Notes: generated by a model not told the origin, from the sequence alone. 64,000 nucleotides of DNA from Citromicrobium sp. UBA3494 (GCA_002377695.1 DFQH01000002.1:62001-126000); one strand, 5' to 3'. Shown: positions 34,236-43,912, counted from the first letter of the stretch. Translations and numbers: made by a program.

Positions 34236-34559
34236 TTGGCTCGCAAATCTCCGCTCGACGATCCCGAAAAGGCCGCCTTCGCCTGGGCGCGCTACAAGAA
34301 GCTGATGCGCGCGATGCTGGGGGTGACGGTTCTCACCGTCCTGATTGCCTGGGCGGCGATCGCATGGAGCGAACTGCCGGTCTCGCCGCATTTCTTCATC
34401 GCAGCCGCGCTGGGGATCGGCTTCACCATGATGCTGGCGAGCGCGCTGATGGGACTGATCTTCCTTTCGAACGGAACCGGCCACGACGAATCGATCCACG
34501 ATCCGCGCGAGGATGCGGACAGATGGTACGATTCCGACAAGCGCGGATCGAAAGACTGA
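34236..34559 (+). CDS. Small two-helix membrane protein
   Basis: The 107-aa protein has two hydrophobic segments (MLGVTVLTVLIAWAAIAW and FFIAAALGIGFTMMLASALMG) and a charged C-terminus (HDPREDADRWYDSDKRG). The start is placed at a TTG because AGGAGGG lies just upstream (34225-34231); no ATG gives a better fit. Function is unknown. Confidence 0.7.
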   Translation: MARKSPLDDPEKAAFAWARYKKLMRAMLGVTVLTVLIAWAAIAWSELPVSPHFFIAAALGIGFTMMLASALMGLIFLSNGTGHDESIHDPREDADRWYDSDKRGSKD

Positions 34560-34563
34560 CCGG

Positions 34564-34950
34564 TCAATCGGCGGGATGGAGGCGGAAGGCCTCCACGGGC
34601 TCTCCTCCGATCAGGTGCTGCTGGATGATGACTTCCAGCACGTCCGGCGTGCAGGAATGGTACCAGACCCCGTCCGGCTGGACGAGCGCGATCGGCCCGG
34701 CCTCGCAGATCTGCAGGCAATCGGCCTTTGTGCGGCGAATCAGCAGATCGGTGCCATCCTTGCGGCTCGGACCGATCCCCAGTTCCTTGAGGCGCTTCTT
34801 GAGGTAGTTCCACGCCTCCTTGCCCTCGGCCCGCCCGCAGCACTTGGCCTTTTCCGGCATGGCACACAGGAAGATATGGCGCGCTGCGTGCTCCCCACCG
34901 GTCTTGGTGAGCGCGTTCTGCGCCTTGCGCAGTTCCTTTTCCTTGCTCAT
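34564..34950 (-). CDS. Thioredoxin-like [2Fe-2S] ferredoxin
   Basis: The 128-aa protein has the thioredoxin-like ferredoxin layout: [19 protein letters not shown] near the N-terminus and [23 protein letters not shown] further on, giving the Cys-x(n)-Cys and Cys-x3-Cys ligands. It is similar to the (2Fe-2S) ferredoxin domain proteins related to NuoE. Partner unknown. It is separated by 7 bp from the S9 peptidase gene upstream. Confidence 0.85.
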   Translation of the reverse strand: MSKEKELRKAQNALTKTGGEHAARHIFLCAMPEKAKCCGRAEGKEAWNYLKKRLKELGIGPSRKDGTDLLIRRTKADCLQICEAGPIALVQPDGVWYHSCTPDVLEVIIQQHLIGGEPVEAFRLHPAD

Positions 34951-34957
34951 CCGGCGA

Positions 34958-37084
34958 TCAATCGGTGTCTTCGCCCAGCCAGCGGTCGAGCCAGGCGAAC
35001 ACGGTCTCGTGCCATTGCAGCGAGTTGTCGGGGCTCAGTACCCAGTGGTTCTCGTCCGGGAAGACCAGCAGCTGCGAAGGGATGCCGCGCTCCTGCAAGG
35101 CGGTGAAGCTGGCGATCCCCTGTGTGTAGGGAACGCGGAAATCCTTTTCGCCGGTGACGACGAGCATGGGCGTCTGCCAGTTCTCGACATAGTTCACCGG
35201 GTTCCAGCGCTCGTAAAGCGCGCTCTGTTCGGCATAGGAACCGCCGAAATCCCAGCGGGGAAACCACAATTCCTCGGTCGTGTAGTAGAAGCTGCGCATG
35301 TCGAACAGGCCGTCGTGCTGGACGAGGCAATCGAACCGGTCCGCCCAGTTTCCGGCGATCCAGTTCATCATGTAGCCGCCGTAGGATGCCCCCATCGCAC
35401 AGGCCCGGTCCCCGTCGATCTGGCTATCGAGTGCAAGTGCGGCGGCGAGGCCCTTCTGAAGATCCTCCAGCGGCTTGCCGCCCCAGTCGCGGTTGATGCT
35501 GTCGGTGAAATCCTGCCCGTATCCCGTGCTTCCGTGGAAATCGACCGAGATCACCGCATATCCCTGGCTGGCGAGCACGCGCGGGTTCCAGCGGCTGGAC
35601 CAGCCATCGTTGAAGGAACCCTGCGGTCCGCCGTGGACGTAGAGGATGGCGGGAAGATCGCCCGCGGCCCCCGACGGCTTGGTGATCTGGCCCCAGACCG
35701 TGTCGCCCCCGGCGCCTTCGAAGCTGAAGCGCTGCGTTTCCACGGGAGCAAGCGCGGCCACGCGGTCCGTTGCGACCTCGGTCAGCCGGGTGGCCGTCTT
35801 CCACCCATCCGAGAGGTAGAGTTCCGCAGGTGCGGCGATCGAATCGCGCGTGAAGAGCAGCCGTTTGCCGCCGATGGGGGTCACGTTGCCGATATGCGCC
35901 TCGTTGCCCGGCAGCAGGTCCAGCTCGGTGACCTTGCCGCTTCGCGGATCGACGCGGAACGCGGGCGTATCGAGCACATCCTGCGCGGTCGCGATGATCC
36001 AGCGCGAATCGGGCGTCCAGGCGAGCGAGCCGAAGCTGCGGTCGAAGTCTTCGGTGAGCGAGCGCGTTTCTCCGCTTTCCAGATCGCGCAGCATGATCCG
36101 CTGGCGATCCGATTCGTAACCCGGCCGCTCCATGGCAAGATAGGCGAGCCACCTGCCATCGGGTGAGGGCGTGGGCGCAGTATCGACCGCCTCGTTATCC
36201 GCGGTGATTTCCGACAGATTGCGCACCTCGAGATCGTAATTGTAGATATCGAGGTCGGTCGACATCGGCTCTTGCGCACCGGCTTCGCGGGCAACGAACC
36301 AGATGCTCTTTCCGTCGGGCGCGAAGGCGAAATCCTCCGGCCCCCCGAAGGGCTTGGTGGGTGTATCGCCAATGAGCGCGCCGTCTTTCAGCGGGCCGTC
36401 GATGGCCCGCGGACCGGCCAGGCCCTGATCGGTTATGTCGTAGACGAACACGCGGTTGTAGCTGCCCGGCGTGCGCCAGGTATCCCAGTGCCGCACAAAG
36501 CCCTCATCGCCCTGGTAGAGGCGGCCCGAGCCGACGGGCTGTTCGCCCGAAGTGCCGTCCGCGTCAGCACCACAGACATATTCGGTGCAACTGCGCGCCG
36601 TTTCGCCATAGATCGCGACCTTGCCGCCGTCGGGCGAGAGCTTGAATCCCTCGATGGCGCGGTTCAGCCGCGACACCTGCCGCACCTGCGCCAGCCAGGC
36701 GCGGTCCGTGCGCTGCATTACGATACCGGTAAAAAGCTGCATTCCCTGCGAATTACGCCCCCCCGGCGCGAGAAAATAAATACGCTCCTCGTCGAAGAAT
36801 ACGGGCGAGGACGCACCTTCGGGCAGCGTCAGATCGACCTCGTTTCCGTCAGCCAGCGACCTGATCCGATAGGCGGTGCTGCGTTCCAGCGAGGATTCGT
36901 CGGTCGTCGTCACCGAATAGATCACCCGCGAACCATCGCCGCTCACGCTCTGGCTGCCCAGGCGCGGCATGGTGACAAGATCCCGGGCCGTCATCGGCTC
37001 CGGAGTATCCTGTGCGATGGCCGGGGTGGTGAGAAGCGCCGTCGAAGCGGCAAAAAGAGCGAGCGGCTTGAAGTGTTTGCGCAT
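34958..37084 (-). CDS. S9 family prolyl oligopeptidase-like peptidase (secreted)
   Basis: From [14 protein letters not shown] the protein is 708 aa with a signal peptide cut near [10 protein letters not shown]. An N-terminal beta-propeller ([32 protein letters not shown]) precedes the alpha/beta hydrolase domain with [18 protein letters not shown] (Ser nucleophile), [11 protein letters not shown] (Asp) and [11 protein letters not shown] (His). It probably degrades peptides in the periplasm. The upstream ATG was rejected because it precedes the signal peptide. Confidence 0.92.
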   Translation of the reverse strand: MRKHFKPLALFAASTALLTTPAIAQDTPEPMTARDLVTMPRLGSQSVSGDGSRVIYSVTTTDESSLERSTAYRIRSLADGNEVDLTLPEGASSPVFFDEERIYFLAPGGRNSQGMQLFTGIVMQRTDRAWLAQVRQVSRLNRAIEGFKLSPDGGKVAIYGETARSCTEYVCGADADGTSGEQPVGSGRLYQGDEGFVRHWDTWRTPGSYNRVFVYDITDQGLAGPRAIDGPLKDGALIGDTPTKPFGGPEDFAFAPDGKSIWFVAREAGAQEPMSTDLDIYNYDLEVRNLSEITADNEAVDTAPTPSPDGRWLAYLAMERPGYESDRQRIMLRDLESGETRSLTEDFDRSFGSLAWTPDSRWIIATAQDVLDTPAFRVDPRSGKVTELDLLPGNEAHIGNVTPIGGKRLLFTRDSIAAPAELYLSDGWKTATRLTEVATDRVAALAPVETQRFSFEGAGGDTVWGQITKPSGAAGDLPAILYVHGGPQGSFNDGWSSRWNPRVLASQGYAVISVDFHGSTGYGQDFTDSINRDWGGKPLEDLQKGLAAALALDSQIDGDRACAMGASYGGYMMNWIAGNWADRFDCLVQHDGLFDMRSFYYTTEELWFPRWDFGGSYAEQSALYERWNPVNYVENWQTPMLVVTGEKDFRVPYTQGIASFTALQERGIPSQLLVFPDENHWVLSPDNSLQWHETVFAWLDRWLGEDTD

Positions 37085-37148
37085 GGCGCGGGAAACTACG
37101 CCCTCGGCGCGCGCCCGCAAGCGAAATCTCTACTCGGGAGAGGGAGGC

Positions 37149-37643
37149 TCAGCGCTTCTTCTGCACGATCTGGGCGATTTCCTGGCGGACCAGGTCTTCC
37201 ACCATCGGCGGCAGGTTCGTGTCCAGCCATTCGGCCAGCATGGGGCGGAGCATCTCGCGCACCATCCCTTCGAGCGAGGTTTCGCCAGAGCGCACGATTT
37301 GCGGCGATGCACCCGGCTCCGACAGCAGGGCCAGCGTGGCGAGATTGTCTCTCATCGAATTGCGCGCGGCGGTGCTGAGCAGCGATTCGACCGAATCGGC
37401 CGCGTCGTCCGCCTCGCGCGAGGCCCGCTCTTCCTCCTCGGCAAGATCGACGTCGGCGAGGTCGTAAACATCCTCGGCCTCTTCCTCCAGCACCGGGTCG
37501 CGCGGGGCGGGGGCGGCGTCCTCGCGGGTGGAGCGGCTGCGCATGCGGCGCGCCTCGAGCGCACCGGCGCGGTTGTCCCGAGCGATCACCTTTTTGATCG
37601 AATCAAGGATTTCCTCGACCGAGGCTTCGCTGCCGTCCTGCAC
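37149..37643 (-). CDS. DUF2497 protein, PopZ-like polar organizing protein
   Basis: The protein (about 164 aa) has the PopZ plan: an N-terminal helix SVEEILDSIKKVIARD, a long acidic low-complexity spacer (EEEAEDVYDLADVDLAEEEE), and the C-terminal oligomerisation helices (SLEGMVREMLRPMLAEWLD, NLPPMVEDLVRQEIAQIV). PopZ of Caulobacter is a DUF2497 protein that forms a polar matrix anchoring ParB-parS. I chose the GTG at 37643 because GGGGG lies 7 bases upstream; a TTG two codons earlier is possible. Functional equivalence to PopZ is inferred. Confidence 0.8.
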   Translation of the reverse strand: MQDGSEASVEEILDSIKKVIARDNRAGALEARRMRSRSTREDAAPAPRDPVLEEEAEDVYDLADVDLAEEEERASREADDAADSVESLLSTAARNSMRDNLATLALLSEPGASPQIVRSGETSLEGMVREMLRPMLAEWLDTNLPPMVEDLVRQEIAQIVQKKR

Positions 37644-37668
37644 GTTCAATCCCCCGATTCCGTTCAGA

Positions 37669-39168
37669 TCAGTCGGTTTCCGGATCAAGCACCGGACCGT
37701 AGACATCGCGGATTTCCGCGTCCGCCGCCGGAATGTCAATGGTGCGCGTGCCCAGCGCTTCGGGGTCGGAGCCGCGATCCCAGTCGTTCCAGCGGCCGGA
37801 AACGCGATCGTAGTTGACCAGCGGATCGTACAAGGCACCGCCTTCGATCCCGAGATCGCGTGCCTCGGCAAGCCCCATCGCCGCCAGCAGGGTGAAGCCT
37901 GCGACATAGGCGTTGCGGCGTGCCGTCACGAGATCGACGCGCGAAAGCAGCAGTTCCTGCTCTGCGTTCAGAACGTCGAGCACGGTGCGGTTACCGATCG
38001 AGTTTTCCGCCCGTACCCCTTCGAGGCTCAGTTCGGCGGCAGCCACCGCCTCGCGCGAGCTGTCGATGATCGCAAGCGCGGCGGAGTAACTGGCAAAGGC
38101 CGCACGCACCTGGGCAATCACATCCCGCTCGGCCGCAATCACCTGATCGAGCGCGGCCGAGGCACGCGCCTGCGCCTGCCTCTGGAGCGCTGCGGGGCGC
38201 CCGCCCTGGAACAGCGGAATCGACAGCGAAAGGCCGGCGGACGATGCCGTGGCGGTCTGCGGGCTGCCGATCAGAGGGCTGTTGGGATCGTCTGGATCGA
38301 GCGGGGAATCGGGCACGCTGCCGAGGAAGTTCTGGTAATCATAGCCAACGAAGGCGGAAACCCGCGGCAGGCGCGAAGCACCGGCGACGTCGATATCGTA
38401 GCCGGCCGCAGCGGCACGCTCGCGCGCGGCGATGAGATCCGGATTGTTATCCAGCGCGACATCCACCGCCATGCGCGTATTATCGGGCAGATTGGGCAGG
38501 GGCGGCGGCGGTTCGAGCTGCCCGGGGGCGGAGCCGACTAGCTGGATATAGGTTTCGCGGGCCTGGATCAGCCCGGCCTGCGCAGAGCGAAGGTCGCCCT
38601 GAGCGAGCGCGAGGCGGGACTGGGACTGGGCAACATCGGTGCGGGTGACGTCGCCGATTTCGAACCGGTCGCTGGTCGCCTGCAGGTTGACGGTCAGCAC
38701 CTCGACCTGATTTGCGCTGAGGCCAACCAGTGCCTCGCCGCGCAGCACGTCCATGTAGGCGGCGACGACCTGGCTGAAGATCGCGCTTTCGGTGCCGCGC
38801 AGGTCGGCCCGGCCAGCCTCCACCCGCTCCTTCGCTGCGCGGATGGAATTCTTCACCGCACCGCCCGAATAGAGCGGTACGCCAAGATCGACGTTGGCGG
38901 TCAGCGCGCGTTCGGGGGCGAAGAAGCTGGTCGAGTTCTGCTTCAGGAATTCGGTAAGGGCGCCCTGGGCGGTCACGTTCGGGCGTCCATCCGCCTTCTC
39001 GATCGCCACGTTCTCGTCCGTCGCGCGAAGCTGGGCGCGGGCGGCCTGCAGATTCGGATTGGTGCGATAGGCCTCGGCCAGCGCCTCGCGCAGCGTATCG
39101 GCCTGCGCGGGTGTGGTCAGCGCGAGGGCGCAGGTCGCCACGAGTGCGAAATAGGCGGGGCGTTTCAT
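37669..39168 (-). CDS. tolC: TolC family outer membrane efflux channel
   Basis: The 499-aa protein has a signal peptide (MKRPAYFALVATCALALTTP, cut after AQA) and the two repeats of the outer membrane efflux protein domain (LREALAEAYRTNPNLQAARA; DVALDNNPDLIAARERAAAA), with long coiled-coil helices. It forms the outer-membrane part of type I secretion or tripartite efflux. No inner membrane pump is adjacent, so it is probably a shared channel. It lies between the methyltransferase-like and PopZ-like genes. Confidence 0.93.
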   Translation of the reverse strand: MKRPAYFALVATCALALTTPAQADTLREALAEAYRTNPNLQAARAQLRATDENVAIEKADGRPNVTAQGALTEFLKQNSTSFFAPERALTANVDLGVPLYSGGAVKNSIRAAKERVEAGRADLRGTESAIFSQVVAAYMDVLRGEALVGLSANQVEVLTVNLQATSDRFEIGDVTRTDVAQSQSRLALAQGDLRSAQAGLIQARETYIQLVGSAPGQLEPPPPLPNLPDNTRMAVDVALDNNPDLIAARERAAAAGYDIDVAGASRLPRVSAFVGYDYQNFLGSVPDSPLDPDDPNSPLIGSPQTATASSAGLSLSIPLFQGGRPAALQRQAQARASAALDQVIAAERDVIAQVRAAFASYSAALAIIDSSREAVAAAELSLEGVRAENSIGNRTVLDVLNAEQELLLSRVDLVTARRNAYVAGFTLLAAMGLAEARDLGIEGGALYDPLVNYDRVSGRWNDWDRGSDPEALGTRTIDIPAADAEIRDVYGPVLDPETD

Positions 39169-39170
39169 CC

Positions 39171-39788
39171 TCAGAAGGTCCAGCCCTGCGGCTTGTCGAA
39201 GGCGGGGAGCCGGGGAAGCTGCGTTTCGTTCAGCGTGATGAGCGAGATATCGGCACCGCTATGGCGACCGAGTGCGAGCTTCGTCACGCCCTTGCGGAGC
39301 AGGCCGGTCAGCAGGCGCCCGTCCGGCGCGAGCGTAGCGATCAGCGAGGCAGGCACTTCTTCCACCGCACCATCGACCAGCACGACATCGAATACCCCGT
39401 CGACATCGCCGGAAAGCACCGCGTCGGGGGTCGCCTCGCGCAGCTCGGACACCAGCGGGCCGAGCAGTGCGGCGAGATAGCCCGTCGCAGGGCCCACGAT
39501 CAGCGCCCGCTCGTCCTGGCGAGGACGCGCCTGGCTCAGGATCTGGCCATAGGCGAGCGGGGGGGCGAGAAAAGCCCCTCCGCCCAGAGCCAGCGTGCGG
39601 TCCACATAGGCGGCGGCACGCGCATTTGCGGGCACGAAGTCTTCACGCGGCACGGCAGCCATGCGTTCGAGCACGTAGGCATCGTTGATGCCGCTGGTGC
39701 GCAGCTGGCTTTCGATCATGTGGCGGCGTGCGGCCGTGAAGTCGGGCGCTTTCTGCGCGGTCTCGATCATGAGTCTCGTCTCGTCCAT
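39171..39788 (-). CDS. Shortened protein-L-isoaspartate O-methyltransferase homologue
   Basis: From MDETRLMIETAQ the protein is 205 aa. The N-terminal half fits PCMT (MIESQLRTSGINDAYVLERM, VPREDFVP, LAPPLAYGQILS), and the end does as well (FDVVLVDGAVEEVPASL). SAM motif I reads LIVGPATGYLAAL, with Ala in place of the middle Gly and no acidic residue before the loop. Between LVSELREATP and VFDVVLVDG only about 12 residues remain, where the family has a strand-helix-strand of roughly 40. Methyltransferase activity is doubtful. Confidence 0.7.
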   Translation of the reverse strand: MDETRLMIETAQKAPDFTAARRHMIESQLRTSGINDAYVLERMAAVPREDFVPANARAAAYVDRTLALGGGAFLAPPLAYGQILSQARPRQDERALIVGPATGYLAALLGPLVSELREATPDAVLSGDVDGVFDVVLVDGAVEEVPASLIATLAPDGRLLTGLLRKGVTKLALGRHSGADISLITLNETQLPRLPAFDKPQGWTF

Positions 39789-39931
39789 TGTGCCGATCGC
39801 CGGATCGGCTGCGGGGCTTGGCGCACGCCTTATAGGGGGGGACAAGGCTCGCCAAGACCCGCATCACTTGTCGCATAGGCTTGTGCTGCTCTAGTGGCGC
39901 TTCGGTTTCGATCAGCAGGAGGTGCCCGTCG

Positions 39932-41458
39932 ATGAGCGACATGACCATTATCACCGAAGACGATCTCGTCGAAAGCGTCGCCGATGCGCTTCAGTTCATC
40001 TCCTACTACCACCCGATGGATTACATCCGCGCGCTGGGCGAGGCCTACGAGGCCGAGCAGGGCCCGGCCGCGAAGGACGCGATCGCGCAGATTCTGACCA
40101 ACAGCCGCATGTGTGCCGAGGGGCACAGGCCGATCTGCCAGGACACCGGCATCGTCAATGTCTTCATCAAATGGGGGCAGAACTGTCGCCTCGACAGCAA
40201 GCGCAGCCTGCAGGAGGTCGTCGATGAAGGCGTGCGCCGCGCCTATAATCACGACGAGAACAAGCTGCGCGCCTCGATCCTCGCCGATCCCGCCTTCACC
40301 CGCCGCAATACGCGCGACAACACGCCGTGCGTGCTGAGTGTCGAAATGGTGCCCGGTAATACCGTCGGCATCGATGTCGCCGCGAAGGGCGGGGGCAGCG
40401 AGAACAAGAGCAAGTTCAAGATGATGAATCCCAGCGACAATATCGTCGACTGGGTGGTGGAACAGGTGCCGTCCATGGGCGCGGGCTGGTGCCCGCCGGG
40501 CATGCTGGGCATCGGAATCGGCGGGACCGCGGAGCATTGCGTGAAGCTCGCCAAGCAGAGCCTGATGGACCCGATCGACATGGGCCAGCTGAAGGCGCGC
40601 GGGGCGCAGACCGATATCGAGCAGCTACGGATCGACATTTTCGATGCGGTCAATGCGCAGGGCATCGGCGCGCAGGGGCTGGGTGGGCTTTCCACCGTGC
40701 TCGATGTGAAGATCCTGGACTGGCCGTGCCACGCTGCGGGCAAGCCGGTGGCGATGATTCCCAACTGTGCCGCGACTCGCCATGCGCATTTCACGCTCGA
40801 CGGATCGGGCCCGAGTTATCTCGAAAAGCCCGATCTCGATCAGTGGCCCAAGGTCAACTGGCAGCCGGACAGCGCGGCCAAGCGGGTGAATCTGGACACC
40901 CTCACGCAGCAAGAGGTCGAGAGCTGGAACCACGGCGACCGCCTGCTGCTCTCGGGCAAGATGCTCACCGGCCGCGATGCGGCGCACAAGCGCATCAAGG
41001 ACATGCTGGAGGCGGGCGAGGAGCTGCCAGTGAGCTTCAAGGGCCGCGCGATCTACTATGTCGGCCCCGTCGACCCCGTGATGGGCGAGGTGGTAGGCCC
41101 GGCGGGCCCCACCACCGCCACCCGGATGGACAAGTTCACCGAAATGATGCTCGACCTCGGCCTGCTGGCGATGATCGGCAAGGCGGAGCGCGGGGCGGAT
41201 GCGGTCGACGTCATCAGCCGGTTCAAGACCGCCTACCTGATGGCGACCGGCGGTGCGGCCTATCTGGTCGCCCGCGCGATCAAGGAAGCGAAGGTCGTCG
41301 CGTTCGAGGAACTGGGCATGGAGGCGATCTACGAATTCACGGTCGAGAACATGCCGGTGACCGTGGCGGTCGATGCGGCGGGCAACAACGTCCACACCCT
41401 GGCCCCCGCCCAGTGGCGCAAGCGGATCGCCGAGGAGGGTCTGCTCGAACGAAGTTGA
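39932..41458 (+). CDS. fumA: Fumarate hydratase class I
   Basis: The 508-aa [4Fe-4S] enzyme interconverts fumarate and malate in the TCA cycle. It shows AEGHRPICQDTGIVNVFIKWG, AKGGGSENKSKFKMMNPSDN, GWCPPGMLGIGIGGTAEHCVKLAK and the C-terminal beta half SGKMLTGRDAAHKR, GPVDPVMGEVVGPAGPTTATRMD. Fused alpha and beta regions are normal for the FumA/B form. The ATG follows AGGAGG by 8 bases. Confidence 0.95.
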   Translation: MSDMTIITEDDLVESVADALQFISYYHPMDYIRALGEAYEAEQGPAAKDAIAQILTNSRMCAEGHRPICQDTGIVNVFIKWGQNCRLDSKRSLQEVVDEGVRRAYNHDENKLRASILADPAFTRRNTRDNTPCVLSVEMVPGNTVGIDVAAKGGGSENKSKFKMMNPSDNIVDWVVEQVPSMGAGWCPPGMLGIGIGGTAEHCVKLAKQSLMDPIDMGQLKARGAQTDIEQLRIDIFDAVNAQGIGAQGLGGLSTVLDVKILDWPCHAAGKPVAMIPNCAATRHAHFTLDGSGPSYLEKPDLDQWPKVNWQPDSAAKRVNLDTLTQQEVESWNHGDRLLLSGKMLTGRDAAHKRIKDMLEAGEELPVSFKGRAIYYVGPVDPVMGEVVGPAGPTTATRMDKFTEMMLDLGLLAMIGKAERGADAVDVISRFKTAYLMATGGAAYLVARAIKEAKVVAFEELGMEAIYEFTVENMPVTVAVDAAGNNVHTLAPAQWRKRIAEEGLLERS

Positions 41459-41497
41459 GCGCGCTCGACCGACGCCCTGTCTGCCTCGACCGGCGCC

Positions 41498-42793
41498 ATG
41501 GCTTCGCGCGTGCGAGTGGAGCAAGCAGGGGCCATTGTGACGCAATTATCTCCGGACCAGCAGCCAACAGCACAATCGAGCCGCCTGCCGCTCAGGCTGG
41601 TGGTGCTTTCGATCATTGGCCTGTGGCTGACCTATTTCGTGCTTGTAACGCTGCGCGGCGTGGTCGTCGGGCTGGAGTTTCAGGAGGCCCTGCTCTGGCG
41701 GCGGTTGGCCGTGTGCCTCGCGGGCGGCGGCATCACCTTCGGAATGTGGCTTGTGCTGCGCCTCGTCGATGCCAGCGGCCTGCTGGTGAAAACGGCCACC
41801 GCTCTGGTCGTCGCGCTGCCTGCCGCTGCGATGATCGCACAGGTCAATCAGATGGTCTTCGCCGATGTGCAGGAAGAGCTTTACCAGAAATACGCCGAGG
41901 AGCAGGGCGTTGTGATTCGCCGGGACGAGGCGGGGAACCTGCTGCTCGAAATCCCGCCGCTGCCGCGCGCAGAGCCCAGCCGGGCGGCGCCGCGTCAGGC
42001 GGTCGACTCGCAGAGCGGGCGCACGCTGGTACTCGCACCCGCGCCCAAGGGTGCGGAGAGATGGCGGCAGCTGTCCGAAATCGCGCTCGGGCGGTATTTC
42101 CTGCTGCTTGCATGGGCCGCGCTCTATCTGGCGATGCTGGCAGGCGCACAGGCCCGCGCGGCGCAGGCGCGTGAGGAGCGGTTCCGCACCGCTGCCAAGG
42201 CGGCCGAGCTGCGATCCTTGCGCTACCAGATCAACCCGCACTTCCTGTTCAACACGCTCAACTCGCTGTCTTCTCTGGTCATCACCGGCAAGGACACGCG
42301 GGCAGAGGCGATGATCCAGGCGGTGTCCAATTTCTATCGTCACAGCCTGGCCGAGGAGCCGACCGAGGATGTGGCGCTGGAAGACGAAATCGCTCTGCAG
42401 CGCGACTATCTGGCGATCGAGGAGGTTCGTTTTCCCGAACGCCTGCTGGTGGACATTGATCTGCCCGCCCATCTCGAACGCGCGCGCGTTCCGGGGATGA
42501 TCCTGCAGCCGCTGGTGGAAAATTCGGTTCGCTACGCGGTGGCGCGCTCCACCACTCCCGTGCACGTCATGGTGCAGGCCTTCGATGTCGACGGCCGGCT
42601 GCACCTGGTGGTCGCCGACGATGGCCCCGGGCTCGACGACAGTTCGGGCGGGGGCTTCGGGATCGGCCTTTCCAACGTGCGCGACCGGCTGCGCGCGCGG
42701 TTCGGCGACCGCGCCCAGATCCTCACCGGCAAGGCCCCCGACGGGGGCTATCGTACGGAACTCATCATGCCGCTGGATTTCAACGATGAATGA
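41498..42793 (+). CDS. LytS-type sensor histidine kinase
   Basis: The 431-aa membrane kinase has about four hydrophobic segments (LRLVVLSIIGLWLTYFVLVT; LAVCLAGGGITFGMWLVLRL; TALVVALPAAAMIA; YFLLLAWAALYLAMLAG). These are followed by the His_kinase domain with the phosphoacceptor His in LRYQINPHFLFNTLNSLSSL, and a HATPase region with PLVENSVRYAV and VADDGPGLDD...GFGIGLSNVRDRL. It overlaps the response regulator gene by 8 bp. The signal is unknown. Confidence 0.92.
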   Translation: MASRVRVEQAGAIVTQLSPDQQPTAQSSRLPLRLVVLSIIGLWLTYFVLVTLRGVVVGLEFQEALLWRRLAVCLAGGGITFGMWLVLRLVDASGLLVKTATALVVALPAAAMIAQVNQMVFADVQEELYQKYAEEQGVVIRRDEAGNLLLEIPPLPRAEPSRAAPRQAVDSQSGRTLVLAPAPKGAERWRQLSEIALGRYFLLLAWAALYLAMLAGAQARAAQAREERFRTAAKAAELRSLRYQINPHFLFNTLNSLSSLVITGKDTRAEAMIQAVSNFYRHSLAEEPTEDVALEDEIALQRDYLAIEEVRFPERLLVDIDLPAHLERARVPGMILQPLVENSVRYAVARSTTPVHVMVQAFDVDGRLHLVVADDGPGLDDSSGGGFGIGLSNVRDRLRARFGDRAQILTGKAPDGGYRTELIMPLDFNDE

Positions 42794-43520
42794 CAAGACC
42801 CCCCTGCGTGTCGTCCTCGTGGACGACGAGCCGCTTGCGATAGAACGGCTGGAAACCCTGTGTGGCAGGATCCCCGATGTCGAGGTCGTCGGCACGGCTT
42901 ACCACGGGCAGGCTGCCCTCGACGTGATCGATCAGCAGGCACCCGACCTGATTCTGCTCGATCTCACCATGCCCGGCCTCGACGGAATCGAAGTGGCCAA
43001 GCGGCTTGCGGGCAAGTCGTCCCCACCCGCGATCATCTTCGTGACCGCGCATGAAAGCTTTGCGGTGGAGGCGTTCGATCTGGATGCGGTCGACTATGTT
43101 CTGAAACCGGTCGCAGCCGAGAGGCTGGAGCGCGCCATCGCCCGCGCGATCGGGAAGCGCGGCGAACCGCCCAGGGCCGCCGGCGCGAAGTGGCTGCAGG
43201 AGCTATGGGTCCCGCACCGGTCCGAACTGGTGCGCGTGTCGGTCGAGGATGTGCGCCGGATCGATGCCGAGCGTGACTATGTGCGGCTTTATGTGGGCGA
43301 CAAGACCTACCTGCTGCTGCAGACCATCGCCGGTCTGGAGGAAAAGCTGGACCCTGACGCCTTCATCCGCATCCACCGCAGCACGATTTTGAGCAAGGCG
43401 AGCATCGCAGGGCTCAGGCACGATGGGCTGGGCGTCTGGTCGGTGGAAATGAGCGACGGAGAGACCCTGCGGATCGGGCGCACCTATCTGCCCAAGGTAA
43501 AGGCCATGGCCGGGCGCTAG
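42786..43520 (+). CDS. LytTR family response regulator
   Basis: The 244-aa protein has a receiver domain (RVVLVDDEPLAIERLETL, phosphoacceptor Asp in LILLDLTMPGLDG, VTAHESFAVEAFDLDAVDYVLKP) and a C-terminal LytTR DNA-binding domain (VEDVRRIDAERDYVRLYVGD, FIRIHRSTILSKASI, RIGRTYLPKVK). It pairs with the overlapping sensor kinase. Target genes are not evident nearby. Confidence 0.95.
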   Translation: MNDKTPLRVVLVDDEPLAIERLETLCGRIPDVEVVGTAYHGQAALDVIDQQAPDLILLDLTMPGLDGIEVAKRLAGKSSPPAIIFVTAHESFAVEAFDLDAVDYVLKPVAAERLERAIARAIGKRGEPPRAAGAKWLQELWVPHRSELVRVSVEDVRRIDAERDYVRLYVGDKTYLLLQTIAGLEEKLDPDAFIRIHRSTILSKASIAGLRHDGLGVWSVEMSDGETLRIGRTYLPKVKAMAGR

Positions 43521-43561
43521 ATGCGGTCCGGTTTTTTCGCCGGCCGGATACCCCCTGAGAA

Positions 43562-43595
43562 AACCCCCGCCGAAGCACATTCGGCGGGGGTTTTT
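43562..43595. terminator. Strong, probably bidirectional terminator
   Basis: AACCCCCGCCGAA (43562-43574) pairs with TTCGGCGGGGGTT (43580-43592) around a 5-base loop, with TTTTT on the right and AAA on the left. It lies between the converging response regulator and urcA genes and could serve both. Confidence 0.9.
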
Positions 43596-43612
43596 GATGT
43601 CGGCATCTGCAT

Positions 43613-43912
43613 TCAGCCGCCGAGGCGCTCTTTCTCGATAACCGCAGCGATCTGGGTTTCGATCTGCCGCTTCGCGTTTCTCACGCAAATGCGGGCATCC
43701 CGGTCGACGACGCGGGTTCCGGTGCGGGCCTCGTCCGCGCCGCATACCTGCTTCGCAGCCTTGTCGATCCGGCGCTCGAGCGCTTTTTGCCCCTCGGGGG
43801 TGGCGAGGTTAAGGTCCGAATACTGGACATCGATGGACCGGTTTTCGGCTGCAATGGCTACGGTCGGCAGGGCCAGACCGAGGGCGGCGATCGTTCCAAG
43901 AAGCATCTTCAT
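43613..43912 (-). CDS. UrcA family protein
   Basis: The 99-aa protein has a signal peptide (MKMLLGTIAALGLALPTVAI, cut near AIAA) and the UrcA pattern VQYSDLNLATPEGQKALERR, followed by two cysteines (QVCGAD and RICVRN) likely to pair. UrcA proteins are exported proteins of unknown role common in sphingomonads. The 263-bp upstream region contains a BlaI/CopY-like palindrome and two GANTC sites but no gene. Confidence 0.85.
   Translation of the reverse strand: MKMLLGTIAALGLALPTVAIAAENRSIDVQYSDLNLATPEGQKALERRIDKAAKQVCGADEARTGTRVVDRDARICVRNAKRQIETQIAAVIEKERLGG

Noticed and set aside
37643..37907. Upstream extension of the PopZ-like frame
   Set aside because: It runs over the 3' end of tolC and lacks homology; the GTG at 37643 has a suitable ribosome binding site.
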